A DNA stretch of 64,000 nt, from assembly GCA_973895155.1 (NCBI GenBank), contig OZ316896.1, positions 21,018,001 through 21,082,000 of the forward strand. The letters are read 5' to 3'. Positions 22,375 to 35,089 of this stretch are shown piece by piece. A program made the translations under genes and the position numbers. The notes beneath the pieces are model-generated. The model was not told the origin of the DNA. It searched no databases and saw only the letters and a program-made list of their open reading frames with translations. Position 1 is the stretch's first letter. Each line of letters starts with the position of its first letter. The stretch comes from Marsupella aquatica (taxonomy: Eukaryota; Marchantiophyta).

Positions 22375-25300
22375 ATTTGCTATGAAGCACTGATGGCTTT
22401 TCCAAAGCTTGGATGCACTGGACAGAACGTCTAAATACACTTTGTTTGTATCTTTCATAGTTTTGACCAAAATTTGACCTGTCAAGGGGATCCTAATAGT
22501 TTGCAGCCGGTTTTAATCAGTTCACCTGGTGGTGAGTCACTTCACTTCCCATGGCCAAACAATTTGGAGTATCCTTCACACAAAATTGAAGCATCCTTGG
22601 CGACTCTGGTGTTTGTCCTTCATGCCTAAACTACTCAGAGCCTCCTTCACAAGTGAACGGTTTGGTTTGTTGTATTTGATTAATTTTTCTCTCATGGAGA
22701 TTGAAGCAAATGATCGAAAAAGAAACTCTCAGACTTTGCAAATAATAGATTTGACATCAAAGAAAATACTTGGATCCAATTTTCCAAAATACCAATCCAA
22801 AAGTTGTCCTTTAAATGCACAAGTTTGTCAAAAACCAACAATATATAGTTGGTTGGGGTACTTAGAAAAATACTCAAGGAGTCCTCAGCAAAAGTGAAAA
22901 GTCCTTCCAAAAGTAGTTGATCCCTTTTTTCCCCAGGTGTAAATTGACTGATGACTTTATGCAGTCCATAGTGATGGGCAGAACAAACCTCTCGAACCAT
23001 CCGGGCTCATGTTCAAGAAGTCAATGTTGCTTTGTCAGGAAATTTTAATCTTTGTCCCTAGTAGATTTTTTGAAACATCCAGTTAGGGAAAACAACTTTT
23101 CTTTAGAGAATCTATGCTGCATACTTGATTGATACGTAAGCCCCCATTTTTTTAATCTCAATTAATCTGGAAGATTCTTGGGTTCAAAATTCACGTATTT
23201 CCTTAGAAGTCCCATAGACTTTAGTCTGTATACAATTTAACAACGCTGATTATCCAATTCAAAGGAATCTTGAGTTGGCAAGGTTATTGTCTTGAGAGAT
23301 CATGACCTGGTGAATTTGACTACATTTATATGATATTCAAGGATTCCCTAATAGATGGCCTGCTCAGACTCTAAGCATGAGCATCTTCCCATAATCTTCT
23401 CCCAATCACCTTCACATCGGTGGGAACGTTAACTTGCTCAAGCCACAATTTGTCCAAATTGGAAGCATCTTCTTTTCTTTTCTTTTCTTTACGGACCCCA
23501 CTAGAGGTCCCTTCCAAAATTCCTGGCACCACAGCGTGCCACATCAACAACAACCGCAACAAACAAGACTCATCGGTTTTGTGAATCAAACTTATAGTTT
23601 TCATTCGTGTTTGTATCAATTTGGGTGTAAATTTTGGGACGTCATGCCGTAGAAAGAAAAGTAAAAACATTGGAAATGCAAAGAGCAAGACGGTTAAAAC
23701 TGTCACTATGTAACCGACTATGTAACCGTTTTAGTTACATTTCCAATTTTAAAACTTAAATTCAAAGATTTATAAAAAATATTTTTCATATGATAAATAA
23801 TTAATAACTAACTTGATAACTTCCTTGTTAAACCACAACTCCCGGTATATAAGGACCTCTTGTATTGTACGGCCATTAATGTTGAGAAGAGCACATAGAA
23901 ACCCAGGATTGGGGAGGAGGAATGGGAACCTTGAAAGTTCATTGAATTTTATACTCAAAAATATTTACTCATTCTCAAAACAAAAAATACTTAGTCGTAG
24001 ATCTCATTGAGATCTTTCTTTTGCACCCTAGATCGCCTTCTAACATAGATAAATAAGATTTCTAGAGGCATTACAAAATGGACGACAAAGATTGTAAAAT
24101 CAACAAAATCGACGGCTAGGAAGGCTTGGATTTGTTTAATTTTTCATTTGTAAAATATTAACCCATTTGCAAAACGGACAGAACCCATCCATAGATCTAT
24201 TTGAGATCTTTCTTTTGAGCCATAGATTGGCCATTATGATGGACGGACAAGATTTTTGGAGATAAGAAATGGAAACGACTCAGATCGACTCTTCCCCCTG
24301 ATTTTATTAGCCAAAGGGTCCATGAACTAATTTCTTTTCTTTAAGCATTGTTTTTAATGCTAGGTTCTCTTAGTTTGTGATTATCTTAATTCAAATGATC
24401 TTTAACATTCTCAACCACGACTTGCGTCTTTTGAAGCATCTTGCTTTAATTGATCCTATCAAAGTGATTTTATGATGGCGTTCCAATGATTTGAAAAATT
24501 CCCTCGAAGCTCACCTTGTGTCCTTGTCCATATCGAAGCATCTTCCTTCAATGGACTCCTATCAAAGTGACTCTATGTAATCATCTTGAATGATCTAATA
24601 AAACCATTGGCATAAAGTACATTAACTGGTCTATTAGAGCTCCGTAGGCTTATATTCCGTAACGCATATAACTATACATAAGTGTTCCACATAATTGATA
24701 TAGATCTATACGGAAGTTCACTTTGGACCATAGGGTTCTCCAACTTTAAACAACCTTCGCCATGTGGTATCAAAAAGCTTTGAATTAGGACTATCATATT
24801 TACTTAAATCAGCAAATTAAGTTTTTTTGGAGTGAGGAAATAAAGGTGAAACTTCCACCAAAATTTTATAAATCAGGAAAAAACAAAGACAAAGAAAGGT
24901 GTTTGGAATCCGCAAAAGCAAAAAAGTGCTCTAGTTTGTCTTGTAGTGCTTCTGGCTCATAAAGATTCCAATGTTAAGGAGAATAATTAATCATTCCTTT
25001 TTAGAGCTGGGATGAATATTTTAGGAACCACCTTAAATCAAGAATAATTAATTTTTGGGAAACTTGATATTTTCTGCCCTCTGTTTATTACAATTTAGCT
25101 TCTAGAGTGCAACCAAAAAATATATAAAAATCTCAATAAGACAATGTAACTTGAGTAGGTTCCCTAACAAGGTAACACCAAGAAATAGTTGTCCGTTGGT
25201 GTTTCACTTGCTGACATAAGTAGATTGCCTGGTATTTTTCAGAGTCATTGTAGATGCACTAAGGGACAAATACTAATTTGGGGTTTTCATTTCTTATTTG

Positions 25301-25708
25301 AGACCGGATTTTTCCTATTCATCTTTGAGATTAGACCCTACTATAATATCATGTAGTTGGTCCCATTTCCAACATTTTCCCTTATGTGCGGTCACATTGC
25401 CAGGCCATCTTTTGGATCATGATGCATGGGACCTCTCTATCATCCTTGATACTGGTAGGGCCATATGAATAGTTGATCCTAAATCAATTGTTTTTTGGAA
25501 GCTTACGTACAAAATTAGTAAGGAACTATGGCTTGATAGATTACCAAATACCATCTTAAGATAAGGGGCTACCCAGATGTAATGGCTGAAAATCTAAAAA
25601 TCTCACCATGGAAATAATTGTGTCAGTTTATACCCAATTTTGCATCAAGGTAATTTCTATCTCAATTCTTCCTCAAAACTTGGAATATTGGAAAGATCTT
25701 TCCTAGCT
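22375..25708. other. AT-rich spacer without a recognisable gene
   Basis: No frame above about 120 codons occurs and none is recognised. A ttttc pentamer run lies at about 23471-23490. The composition is that of decayed intergenic or transposon-derived DNA. Confidence 0.5.
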
Positions 25709-26110
25709 AACCCAAGAAGAGGCAGTTCACTTTGATACAAACGAAATATACAAACTTTTTACAGAAAAGGACCAAACAGAGTACAAAAGAACAAACAAAA
25801 GAGAGTCCAAGTGGACAGAACCAAACGTAAAAGAAGTGAGCAATTCGGAACCCCTAAAACCAAGAAAGAAGAACTAAAACTAAGAAGTAAGCAAAAGAAG
25901 ATATAACTGAACCTTGAACATTGCTGTTGAAAACTTTGTGGCAACCAGAAAGATGTCAATGCGTGGAGTAAGAGGTGCCAAGGTCCATGGCTTCTAACCA
26001 GCCCCAAGAAGAGACAATCTAGTTTGATACCAAGGAAGATATAATTGAAGGGTCAAACTCAGCTGTTGAAATCTTTTGGTAAACTAGACACAAGTCAATG
26101 AGTGAAGGAG
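25709..26110. repeat. Repeat block with internal direct duplication, partly shared with 57393-57545
   Basis: Two degenerate units start near 25709 (aacccaagaagaggcagttc) and 26000 (ccccaagaagagacaatcta). Each is followed by tttgatacaa or tttgatacca, then agatataact or agatataatt, then 'gctgttgaaa' and a caaggtc(c/t)atgg end. Positions 25743-25890 of the first unit also match 57393-57545 in the same orientation (accaaacagagtac at 25771 and 57427), so this is an interspersed family. Confidence 0.65.
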
Positions 26111-27530
26111 TAAAAGATGTCAAGGTCTATGGGGGTTACATGATTCACCCCTAGGTCTATGGGAGCATCACTTTCCAAGAAGAAAAGTGGCCCATTGACC
26201 TTCAAAAGTTACAAATAAGATAAAGAGATCATTTTGGTCACTTGGTGACTTCTAAGTCGTCCCAAAGTTGTGAATAAAAGGGCGGCTGGTATAGCATCCT
26301 TTTGTCCCGGTCAAAGGCAAAAGCGGCAGCCATCACGAATTGATACAGTTAGTTTTTGTTAATTTTCTTCATTGATTACTGATGCAATCATGTAGTACCA
26401 AAGCTGTCGGACACCTTGGAACACAAGTCATTTTTTTTCCCCATAGAAGATAGCAAAGTAAAAGGACATGTAGTTCATCTTCATGAAATGCATCAAAAAA
26501 TGAATTCGAAAGGTGAATAAAGATTCCGAGGAGAAGAGTCCACTAGCTAAAAGTGTAAAAACACTAATACCAAGAAAAAAACTTTGGATTTTGTACTAAA
26601 TTATACAGTCTACAGGCTGGGCGACGACACCACCGGGCCATCACTTATCCACATATTATCCTATGCTATAGGTATAGTAGATATCATTTTTGTAAATCCA
26701 TATGTGCAAGATCTGCACTATCTACTAAGTGCAAGGGCAATTGCTTATGCACTTCCCCATTGTATGGTTTAGTGTTGATATTTTGTCATTTAGTCAACCT
26801 ACACTTATGCAACTGCATTTTATGGTGCATTTACAAAGGAATCATTGAGGGATAGGAGACTACATGGTTGGTCCACACTTAACCACTGTATTCCCTTATC
26901 CAATCACTTATACATGGTTCACTGTTAATGTTTGCATTTTCTAAAATAATCACTGTAGTACCTTAGGGTGTGAGAGGAGGGGGACAATATCCTACATGCA
27001 TAGAATACTACTATGTTATATTGTACGTCAACGACAAGTCTCGCAACAAGTAATATACAATAAGAGTTGGACATGAACTCTTTCTTGAATATGACATTTT
27101 CCCAAGAATCATTTCAATTTTGGTTATATACGTTAATTTGCTTAGTGCCAACCAATTGTATAAGTACTGGATAATTACTACATTTCAGACTAGACATGAG
27201 TATATTATCTATTTAATAAAGAGTGCATGAGACAAAAAACAAAATGAGCTATCAAGCATATTGATGTAAACAAGGCTTTACAATGGTATGCATGATTGTT
27301 TTGAAAATTAAAAACTAGAACAAGAGAATAATATTTTGGTGCTTGAGTTATTTCCTGGCATATGAACTAGCTGTCATAAAGATATAAACTATAGATATTA
27401 GTTTGGTTTATTGTGATGGTGCACTTTCTTTGTTGCCTCTAATAATTTTCCTTTCCTTTTTCTGTTATCCCTTTTGTCCTTTCCCCCCTCCCGCACCCTC
27501 CCTTTCTCTCCTTTTGCTTTTGCTCCCTGC
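26111..27530. other. AT-rich spacer left of the copia element
   Basis: No gene is recognised. The last 70 bases before the LTR are strongly pyrimidine-rich and continue in kind on the other side of the retrotransposon at 34222-34275. This indicates the element landed in a C/T-rich tract. Confidence 0.5.
27526..27530. repeat. Target-site duplication, left copy (cctgc)
   Basis: The five bases before the left LTR are cctgc, and the same five follow the right LTR at 34222-34226. A 5-bp duplication is the normal result of copia integration. Confidence 0.85.
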
Positions 27531-27873
27531 TGTTGAGCATAGACGACATTCGCAACGGCAAGCCCATGAACCATCCAACGCACAATAGTCGACACAGAGA
27601 GATACGTGGTTCACCTCCACATGAGGTTACGTCCACGGGAACACACAAGAGCTTTACTGCACTCTAAGCCGACCGGCCATACCAAGCATCCACAGCACAA
27701 GCTCTCCCTATCTCTCAACTAGCTCCGTAACAATGAGCCTAAGTTCCACGAGGGTCTGGCTTCAGCCCTGGCTATATGCACAATAGCACTATCGCTAACA
27801 TTAGCTAAGTCCTAACCCGAGTAGGCTAACTGTGGTTAGCTCATGAGTCACAAGACTAGAGCAATATCTAACA
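27531..27873 (-). repeat. 3' LTR of the copia element
   Basis: The repeat is 343 bp, begins tgttgagcat and ends atctaaca on the plus strand, and so has the TG...CA termini expected of an LTR. It differs from the partner LTR at 33878-34221 by about nine substitutions and one single-base indel, roughly 97 percent identity by eye. Because the element reads on the minus strand, this is its 3' LTR. Confidence 0.93.
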
Positions 27874-27897
27874 AACTCCCCCTTGACTCTTGTCTTG
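27874..27897 (-). other. Polypurine tract
   Basis: On the minus strand, directly upstream of the 3' LTR, the sequence reads gagtcaagggggagtt. This is the purine run that primes plus-strand DNA synthesis in LTR elements. Confidence 0.85.
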
Positions 27898-28080
27898 GGG
27901 ATTGAACTAAATGCTACCATATGGAATTCTCAGCGGGAAATTCTAGACAATTACCAAACTAGGTCTCCCCCTAAAAACCACAAGGGTTAACTAAGGGTTA
28001 ACTAGAACTAAGTCGTAGCCAAACAGGAATGAGTAATCCATATACAAATAGTCACACATTGCTAAATAATTCTACTTGCA

Positions 28081-29328
28081 CTACAACTGCAAAACTTGCA
28101 AAGTAGCACGGTGTCTTGAGAAACTCTCCAAAGGAATCACTTTGGTAAAGGCATCGGCGGGATTGAGCTTTCCATCAATCTTGACTAGCTCAAAAGTTTT
28201 ATCAGACACTGCTTGCCTGATAAAATGGTACCTGATATCAATGTGCTTCACCCTGCTATCCATCACCTGGTTAGCAGCCAAGTGAAGAGCACTCTGACTA
28301 TCACAGTTTAGAGTCATTTTTCCATGCTCTAAACCCATCTCCGCGATCAACTTATCCAACCAAATTGCTTCCTTTGCTGCTTTTGCTGTTGCAACATACT
28401 CTGCTTATGTAGTAGACTGAGATATGCACTTTTGCAAGGTAGATTTCCAACTGATACATCCTCCTCCAAGAGTGTATACAAACCCAGTTGTAGACCTCCT
28501 TGTATCCAGACAGCCTCCATAGTCAGAATCTACATAGCCAACTAACGTTCTATCTGATCTGTTATCAGATAGTAATCCATAGTCCCGTGTTCCCTTCAGA
28601 TACCTGAGAATCCACTTCACAGCTTCCCAATGTACCTTCCCTGGATTTGACATGAATCTGCTAACCTTGCCCATCGCTAGGGCCAAGTCAGACCTAGTAC
28701 AAGTCATCAAATACATCAGACTGCCTACTGCCTTCTCATAAGGAATCTTAGCCATCAGACCTTTCTCCACAGCATCCGTAGGAGAGAAAGCCGATGATAA
28801 CTTGAAATGTGAAGCTAAAGGAATACTCACTGGCTTACAGTTCTCCATGTTGAATCGTGCAAGTACTTTCCTCGCATACTGGCCTTGACTCAAGCACAAC
28901 TGTCCAGTCTCAGAGTTCCTAAAAATCTCCATCCCTAAGATCCTCTTGGCCTTACCAAGATCCTTCATCCTGAATTTAGCACTCAATTTTGCCTTGAGAC
29001 TGTCAACCTCAGATTGATCTTTAGCCACAATCAGCATGTCATCCACATAAATCACCAGAATGATGAAACCAAATACATCATTCTTGACTGATTTCGTATA
29101 CACACAAAGATCATACACCATCCTTGTAAAACCTTGAGCAAACATGAAATCATCAAACCGCTTGTTCCACTGTCTGGGAGACTGCTTCAATCCATACAAG
29201 GACTTGAGCAATCTGCAAACTAAGTTCTCTTGGCCTTTCTTCATAAAGCCTAGTGGCTGTCTCATGAAGATCAACTCTTCCAAGTTGCCATAGAGAAAGG
29301 CAGTAACAACATCCATCTGATCCATCAC
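28081..29328 (-). pseudogene. copia reverse transcriptase and RNase H region, interrupted
   Basis: The minus strand encodes the copia RT core, including DQMDVVTAFLYGNLEE, YGLKQSPRQW and the catalytic YVDDM, followed by the conserved tail with VGYVDSDYGGCLDTRRSTTG. A TAA at 28405-28407 cuts the frame just before the AEY motif of RNase H. The rest of RNase H continues in the same frame to a natural stop at 28081-28083 and includes the NCDSQSAL and VKHIDIRYHFIR motifs. The part upstream is separated by the stop at 29350-29352. Apart from these stops it looks well preserved. Confidence 0.9.
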
Positions 29329-29349
29329 CAGACCAAAAAATACAACAAG

Positions 29350-31296
29350 CTAACACAAGATCCGAATTGTGGAATATTTAGCCACCAGTGAAAAGACCTC
29401 ATTGTAGTCCACTCCTTTCTCCTGAGTGAACCCCTTGGCAACAAGCCTTGCCGTGTAGATCTTATCTCCACCCTCTGAAGGATTGTCCTTCAACTTGTAA
29501 ATCCACTTGTTGTCCACCACTTGTTGACCTCTTGGAAGCTCCACCAACTCCCATGTCTTGTTGTCACTCAAAGATTGCAACTCCCTCTGCATTGCTGCAT
29601 TCCACTCATGCTTTTGCTCTGAAGCACAAGCCTCACTGTACGAAGAAGGCTCTCCTTCTTCCAAGATCAAAGCCATGTCATCTTCATCAGGTGCAATGTC
29701 AATATCATCTAGCTTAGATGAGTCTGTCCATTGACCATACCTGGTAGGAGCTCTAGTAGAACGACTGGAAGTTCTTCTAGTAGATGACTCAGGCTGATCT
29801 ACTGCTGCTGCTGGTTGAATTTGAGGTACCCCAGCAACAATCTGCTCCTCTTGTTCCATCATAGGAACCAGCTCCAAGCCCAGAGTTTCTCCATCTCTCC
29901 TATCATGAACAACATCATGACTAATCTCTCCCTCAACCCCGTCCGGGATGGGAGATTTCCCCTTGTCAGTATGGGAGTCCTGAGAACTCTCCCCCTTCTT
30001 TGATGATCTGGACTCATTAAAGGACACATCTCTACTAACAATTAGCTTACAGGTTACTGGATCCCATAACCTATAACCCTTCACACCTTTTTGATATCCA
30101 AGGAAAATGCACTTCTTCGACTTGGACTCCAGCTTGGATCGAAGCTGAGAAGGTGTAAGCACATAAGCATCACATCCAAAAATCCTTAGATGTGAGTAAT
30201 CTTTTGGACGCCCGTACCTTATTTCAAATGGCGTCTTGAATCCAATAGAATTGGATGGAGAAAAATTTACCAAATAAGCTGTAGTGTTGACAGCTTCAGT
30301 CCAAAACTCATGTGGTAAGCATGATTGACTCAACATACTCCTCAAGCGGTCCAATAGTGTTCGATTGAGTCTCTCAGAAATACCATTCTACTCAAGAGTA
30401 TAACTTGTTGTGTCTGAGATGGCGGGTAATTCCCTACTCCTTACAATACGTTCCAAATTTCCCGGAACTGTATTCACCGCCGTTATCCGATCGAAGATAT
30501 CTCACCTTATTACCAGTCTGATTCTCAACTTGGGCTTTCCACTCCTTAAAAGTGGCAAAAATATCTGACCCTTTGTGTAGAAAGTATACCTACACATATC
30601 TTGAGTAATCGTCTATGAACGTGACATAGTATAACCGTCTAGAATGTGAGGGAGTAGGGGTTGGACCCCACACATCACTATGTACATACTCAAGTACCTC
30701 CTTGCTAGTGTGAGTTCCAACTCCGAAGGGTTTTCTGTGCTGCTTTCCTAGCACACAGTGCTCACAAAATTCCAACTTACAAGATTGAAAATTAGAAAGT
30801 AATCCTTTTTTCTGAAGAATAACCAAACCTTTTTCACTCATGTGGCCCAAACGGAAGTGCCACAGCCGGGCCGTCTCCTCATGAGATAAGGTTACATTGG
30901 CTTCATCACAAACTACACTGCCCTCCAAAATGTATAGATTGCTATGTCTCTTTCCCTTCAATACAACTTTAGTACCAGTTGAAACCTGAAGGACACCATT
31001 AGCAGAGCTCCACTGATGGCCATTTGCTTCTAAAACTCCAAGTGAAATGAGATTTTTCATCATGCTGGGAATATGTCTCACATTCCTCAACGTTCTCACA
31101 ACACCATCAAACATTTGAAATCTTATAGATCCAAGTCCAACAACTTGACATGGGATTCCATTTCCCATCAACACTGACCCGTTGGAAACCGTGTAAGAAC
31201 TGAAACAATCTCTCCTAGAGCAAGTGTGAAAAGTACATGCACTATCTAGAATCCAATCATCACTACCTGGATTTGACACTACGTTGAGAGCATAAC
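29350..31296 (-). pseudogene. copia protease and integrase region, interrupted
   Basis: Protease carries the copia active-site motif ILDSACTFHTC. The integrase zinc-binding HHCC motif follows (HFRLGHMSEKG, then CEHCVLGK). The catalytic core shows HSDVWGP and FIDDYSR, then a stop at 30590-30592; RSDNGGEY lies beyond. The region with the final catalytic Glu is in a different frame and begins after a TAG at 30388-30390. From 30354 to 29350 the frame is open through the C-terminal integrase segment and the start of RT (KWIYKLK). These lesions make it non-functional. Confidence 0.88.
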
Positions 31297-31303
31297 CTTG
31301 ACA

Positions 31304-32186
31304 TCACAATATGTCATCATCATTGAGTAAATCTACCTCATGCGAGCTCGATGCCGCATTAGCAGAGGCAGTAGGGACCTTTACTCGACAATCCCTTTTC
31401 ATGTGGCCAGGCTTGCCACAATTCCAACATGCAAGAGGCTTCCTCTCTTGCAATTTCCCTCTGGATTTAGATCTCCATCGTGATGTAGATCTAAACCTAT
31501 TCTGCCCATTCGTGTGTTGCGCTGCTCTGACTTCCCCTATTCACATTCAGCGCAGTGCCAGAAGAAGATGTTGTCTGTGATTGACCCAGCTTCTTCTGAG
31601 CATCATCAGACAATAATGAGCTCACCACCTCATTATACGAAATGGACTTCAAATCTCTGTACAAGAGAACCTGTTTCAAGCCCTGATAAGACAGCGGTAA
31701 GGAGCTTAGCAGAAGCAAGGCCTTATCCTCATCTTCAACTCCTTTTCCCAGGTTTGACAGGTCCACCGCTAGACTGTCAAATTCATCCAGGAGATCCTGC
31801 ATCTTGCTCCCTTCCTTGAGCCTAAGGCTCATCAAGAGAGACTTCTTGTACAACCGGTCTGACATATCTTCCCGGTAGTACTTCTCTCTTAGAGCCTTGA
31901 ACAGTGACGCGCAATCCGCATAATCATCCAGCTGCTTGATAATGTGCGGCTTGAGATATAGCATCACTGCGTTGACAGCAATCACCTGCTCCTATCTCCA
32001 CTGTCTCACAAAAATTTCCTCCTCTCCATCATACTGCTCTCGCGATGAAAGCATATGAGCTAAGCCCATGGCCCGTAGAACACTCTTCACTTGCTTCTCC
32101 CATAGCAAGTAATCAGTACGACCATCGTACTTCTCCACCTCAAACTTCACTCCTCCTAATCTTGCCATCTCTCTCTTCTTCCCCAC
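31304..32186 (-). pseudogene. copia gag with CCHC zinc knuckle, interrupted
   Basis: Gag probably starts at the ATG at 32186 or one slightly downstream; the motif VKFEVEKYDGRTDYLLW is typical of the plant copia gag N-terminus. A TAG at 31992-31994 splits it. The frame resumes to 31497 with the gag core (LYKKSLLMSLRLKEGSKMQ). The CCHC knuckle CWNCGKPGHMKRDC (about 31390-31431) lies in another frame, so a frame change occurs near 31510. A TGA at 31304-31306 closes this part. Confidence 0.85.
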
Positions 32187-33858
32187 TACTGATAACTCTG
32201 GTAGTAGAACAGCTCCTCCACTGCACGCCGCACCGGTGATCGTACCGGTTTCACTTGTTCCTCCTCAAATGGTAGCAGCTCCTCCTCAGACTCACCGTCT
32301 GACCATCGCGATCCTGAAGCTCCATCGATGCCAATTCTTCCAGTATCCTCCGAGTCACTCATATGAAACAATCACGAAAAAACATCTTTTTTCCAAACTT
32401 CTCATAAAACTCAAAACTCAACACCACCGCGTAGCCCACAAAGCTAGGAGTCCAATACTGAAAGCCGAAATCAAAATCAAAATTCGACGGAAAAGTTATT
32501 CAAATTTTGGTCGGGGTGGGTAAAACCTTGGGAAACTCCCCCGTTTTGACCACCTTGGAGAATAACCGAAATACCCAGTACAACCTATCGTCAGAATCGC
32601 GATGTGATTGGTGCGCCGCATTGCTAACTCTAGTGGCAACGTCCTCGCCAAAAAAGAACCAAAAAAGTTACCGTTCAGCGGATAGAATCTTTGTCGGACG
32701 GCCAAAAAACAGCTCTCTATTTTTCGGGAATATTCCCGCACAGTCTAGCAGGTCTCACAGGGGGCCGTTCCCCCTATCAGAGCGGTTAAAATGGAGGGCG
32801 GCAGGTCCCGGCACAAGGGAAAGAGCGAGGCGGGCCAGGAGGCTTACACGGCGTCGAGGCGGGGGGCGAGAGTAAAGGGCGGGGATGTCATTCGCCGTGC
32901 GCCGAGGAGGGGTGACCGCGAAGGGCTGGACGGGGGTTGGGTGGCTACAGGGGCGGAAGGGGCTGGCAGGAGGGTGGGAGGGAGGCGTCGTCTCCCCCTG
33001 GCGACGAGCGCGCGTAAGGCGCCAGCCGGCGCTGCGCCACAGTTAACGGGGTGTGAGGGGGAAAAAACAAGGCGAGTATGAGGGGGGGAGTACACGAGGG
33101 CCGGTATGAGGTGTGTATACACACGTAAAAAACAACAAACCCCCCAAATCCCCCTTTAAAAAGCAAAAACAATTCCCCAAAGAAAACCTGAATGAAAACA
33201 CACCTTAACAGCCACCGTTTACATGAAGAAAAAGAGGACCGCCGACGGGTAAAGTTTCCGGATTTCACCGGCACAGTCTGCAAGCTTCGCCATGGAAAAA
33301 CTTTCCGTCGTGTCACACTCACTCCGTGTCAAGTGCCAATCCCGGGCTCAAAACGACCGCCTCGCCGCGATCAATCCGTTGAGCCAAAGCACTTCGCATT
33401 TCTTCCACCGAGTCGGATGTCATGAAAAGAAACCCGGTTCAGATGTGAACAAGCTCCATAGCTTGTGAAAAAACCTGAACGCCTCCTTCACTCGTCACGA
33501 CGCACTCGATAACAACTCGACAGCAATCCAGCTACCAAAACAACCAGCTCGTTTCAACCTTCAACTTGAGCTATAATGTGCGATCCCCCGATCACCGCAA
33601 AGCTCACACCGTTGAAAACCTGAACTCTGGTCTCTCCCTCGAAAACCTGTCAAACACAAATAAACCCTGAACAATGCAAACTTCAATTCCTCCGCAACAC
33701 GGATACCGATCAACTAGTTCTAACCACCGTTAGAAAGCCCTCTCACTAACCTATCCGCACAGTCACACACATTCAAGTTTCATGCGACGAAACTCCGAAT
33801 GTACCATCGACAATGACCGCTGGAAAAACCTGTCACGAAAAAACCTCGTCACCTCCCA
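32187..33858 (-). other. Long, partly GC-rich 5' leader of the copia element
   Basis: About 1.7 kb separates the PBS from the gag start. The segment at 32760-33060 is strongly GC-rich, unlike the rest of the element. Open frames occur on both strands but none resembles a known protein. An upstream ATG frame of about 60 codons at 32186-32371 is rich in acidic residues and overlaps the gag start. Confidence 0.6.
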
Positions 33859-33876
33859 GGCATGCTCTGATACCAC
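33859..33876 (-). other. Primer-binding site, initiator Met tRNA
   Basis: Next to the 5' LTR the minus strand reads tggtatcagagcatg, the classic plant copia site complementary to the 3' end of initiator Met tRNA. Confidence 0.92.
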
Positions 33877-33877
33877 T

Positions 33878-34221
33878 TGTTGAGCATAGACGACATTCGC
33901 ACCGGCAAGCCCATGAACCATCCAACGCACAATAGTCGACACAGAGAAATACGGGGTTCACCTCCACATGAGGTTACGTCCATGGGAACACACAAGAGCT
34001 TTACTGCACTCTAGGCCGACCGGCCATACCAAGCATCCACATCACAAGCTCTCCCTATCTCTCAACTAGCTCCGTAACAATGAGCCTAAGTTCCACGAGG
34101 GTCTGGCTTCAGCCCTGGCTATATGCACAACAGCACTACCGCTAACATTAGCTAAGTCCTAACCCGAGTTAGACTAACTGTGGTTAGCTCATGAGTCACA
34201 AGACTAGAGCAATATCTAACA
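33878..34221 (-). repeat. 5' LTR of the copia element
   Basis: This 344-bp repeat begins tgttgagcat and ends atctaaca on the plus strand. It is about 97 percent identical to the copy at 27531-27873. Being next to the PBS it is the 5' LTR and should hold the promoter. Confidence 0.93.
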
Positions 34222-34226
34222 CCTGC
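34222..34226. repeat. Target-site duplication, right copy (cctgc)
   Basis: The bases cctgc match those directly before the left LTR at 27526-27530. Confidence 0.85.
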
Positions 34227-35089
34227 CAGCCCCCCACTCCCTCCCTCCTTCCCCCACCCTTTTCTTCCCTCCAAATAAAAAATAGACAAAAAAGCAAAAT
34301 CAACCCAAAATTTCAAAAAGGAGATACCCAAAAGCCAAAAAAAAAACTTGTATACCAGTGTACTTCTTATGCAAGGGGCTCCATCCCAAAATATATTCTA
34401 TGTAAATACTTATCCTATAATTAGTGAACATTGCATATTGTCAGTACCTTGTTCCTATTTATTGTAAAAACAATTAATCCGTGGACCCCCATGTTCATCC
34501 AAGGAATGTGTGTGTGATTAAGTGAAATCAATTTTCAGCAAGACGATAACCGACGATTTTGAGTCTCCCGATGGTATTGGTGTGTGCTCGTACAAAAGAA
34601 ATGCTCAAAAGATAGAGATTTATCAAACGGAAGGTTGAATGTGGAGGAATTGAGTTTTATGACAGGTTTTGCTTACACATTGGAGAAATCATGTTTCAAC
34701 CATTCTTGATTGATTGTTTGTGAGTTACATTGAGCATTACCGCCACACGACAGATTGGAGCACAACACTCAGCTATTGGCGAAAGAGTGCTTGTCGATTT
34801 GGTGGGAAGAACACACAAAACGAACAAGCCATCACTTCACACAAAGGATTTGTAGTTATTTTTATTTAAGAAAGCTATGGTGTGAGTGGAAGATCAACAA
34901 TTGTTTCTTTGACATAGAGGCTGCGTTTGGTGTCAACCTGTGTTCAGAGTGAGCTTTAGTTGAAGACTATCTAAGAGATGTAAACAATTCAAGCCGGGAA
35001 GCACGCATTGTGGACAAGCAATGATGACGTAATCAAAGAAATCAATTTGTAGCGGCTAAGTTTGTGATGGTGACGAAATTGTGATACCT
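34227..35089. other. Spacer without a recognisable gene
   Basis: A C-rich tract follows the retrotransposon to about 34275, then AT-rich DNA with no credible frame. Confidence 0.5.

Larger units (their letters stand above)
27531..34221 (-). mobile_element. Ty1/copia LTR retrotransposon, full length but coding-defective
   Basis: The 6691-bp element has two LTRs, a cctgc target duplication, a primer-binding site, a polypurine tract and the copia gene order gag, protease, integrase, reverse transcriptase, RNase H on the minus strand. Integrase before reverse transcriptase defines copia rather than gypsy. The frame is interrupted by in-frame stops at 31992-31994, 31304-31306, 30590-30592, 30388-30390, 29350-29352 and 28405-28407. 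Frame changes lie near 31510 and between 30590 and 30354. It therefore cannot make its own proteins, though intact ends might let it be moved in trans. The 5' leader is unusually long. Confidence 0.93.

Noticed and set aside
32507-33322. Several GC-rich frames in the copia leader
   Set aside because: Frames on both strands overlap and their length follows from high GC; none resembles a retroelement or host protein.
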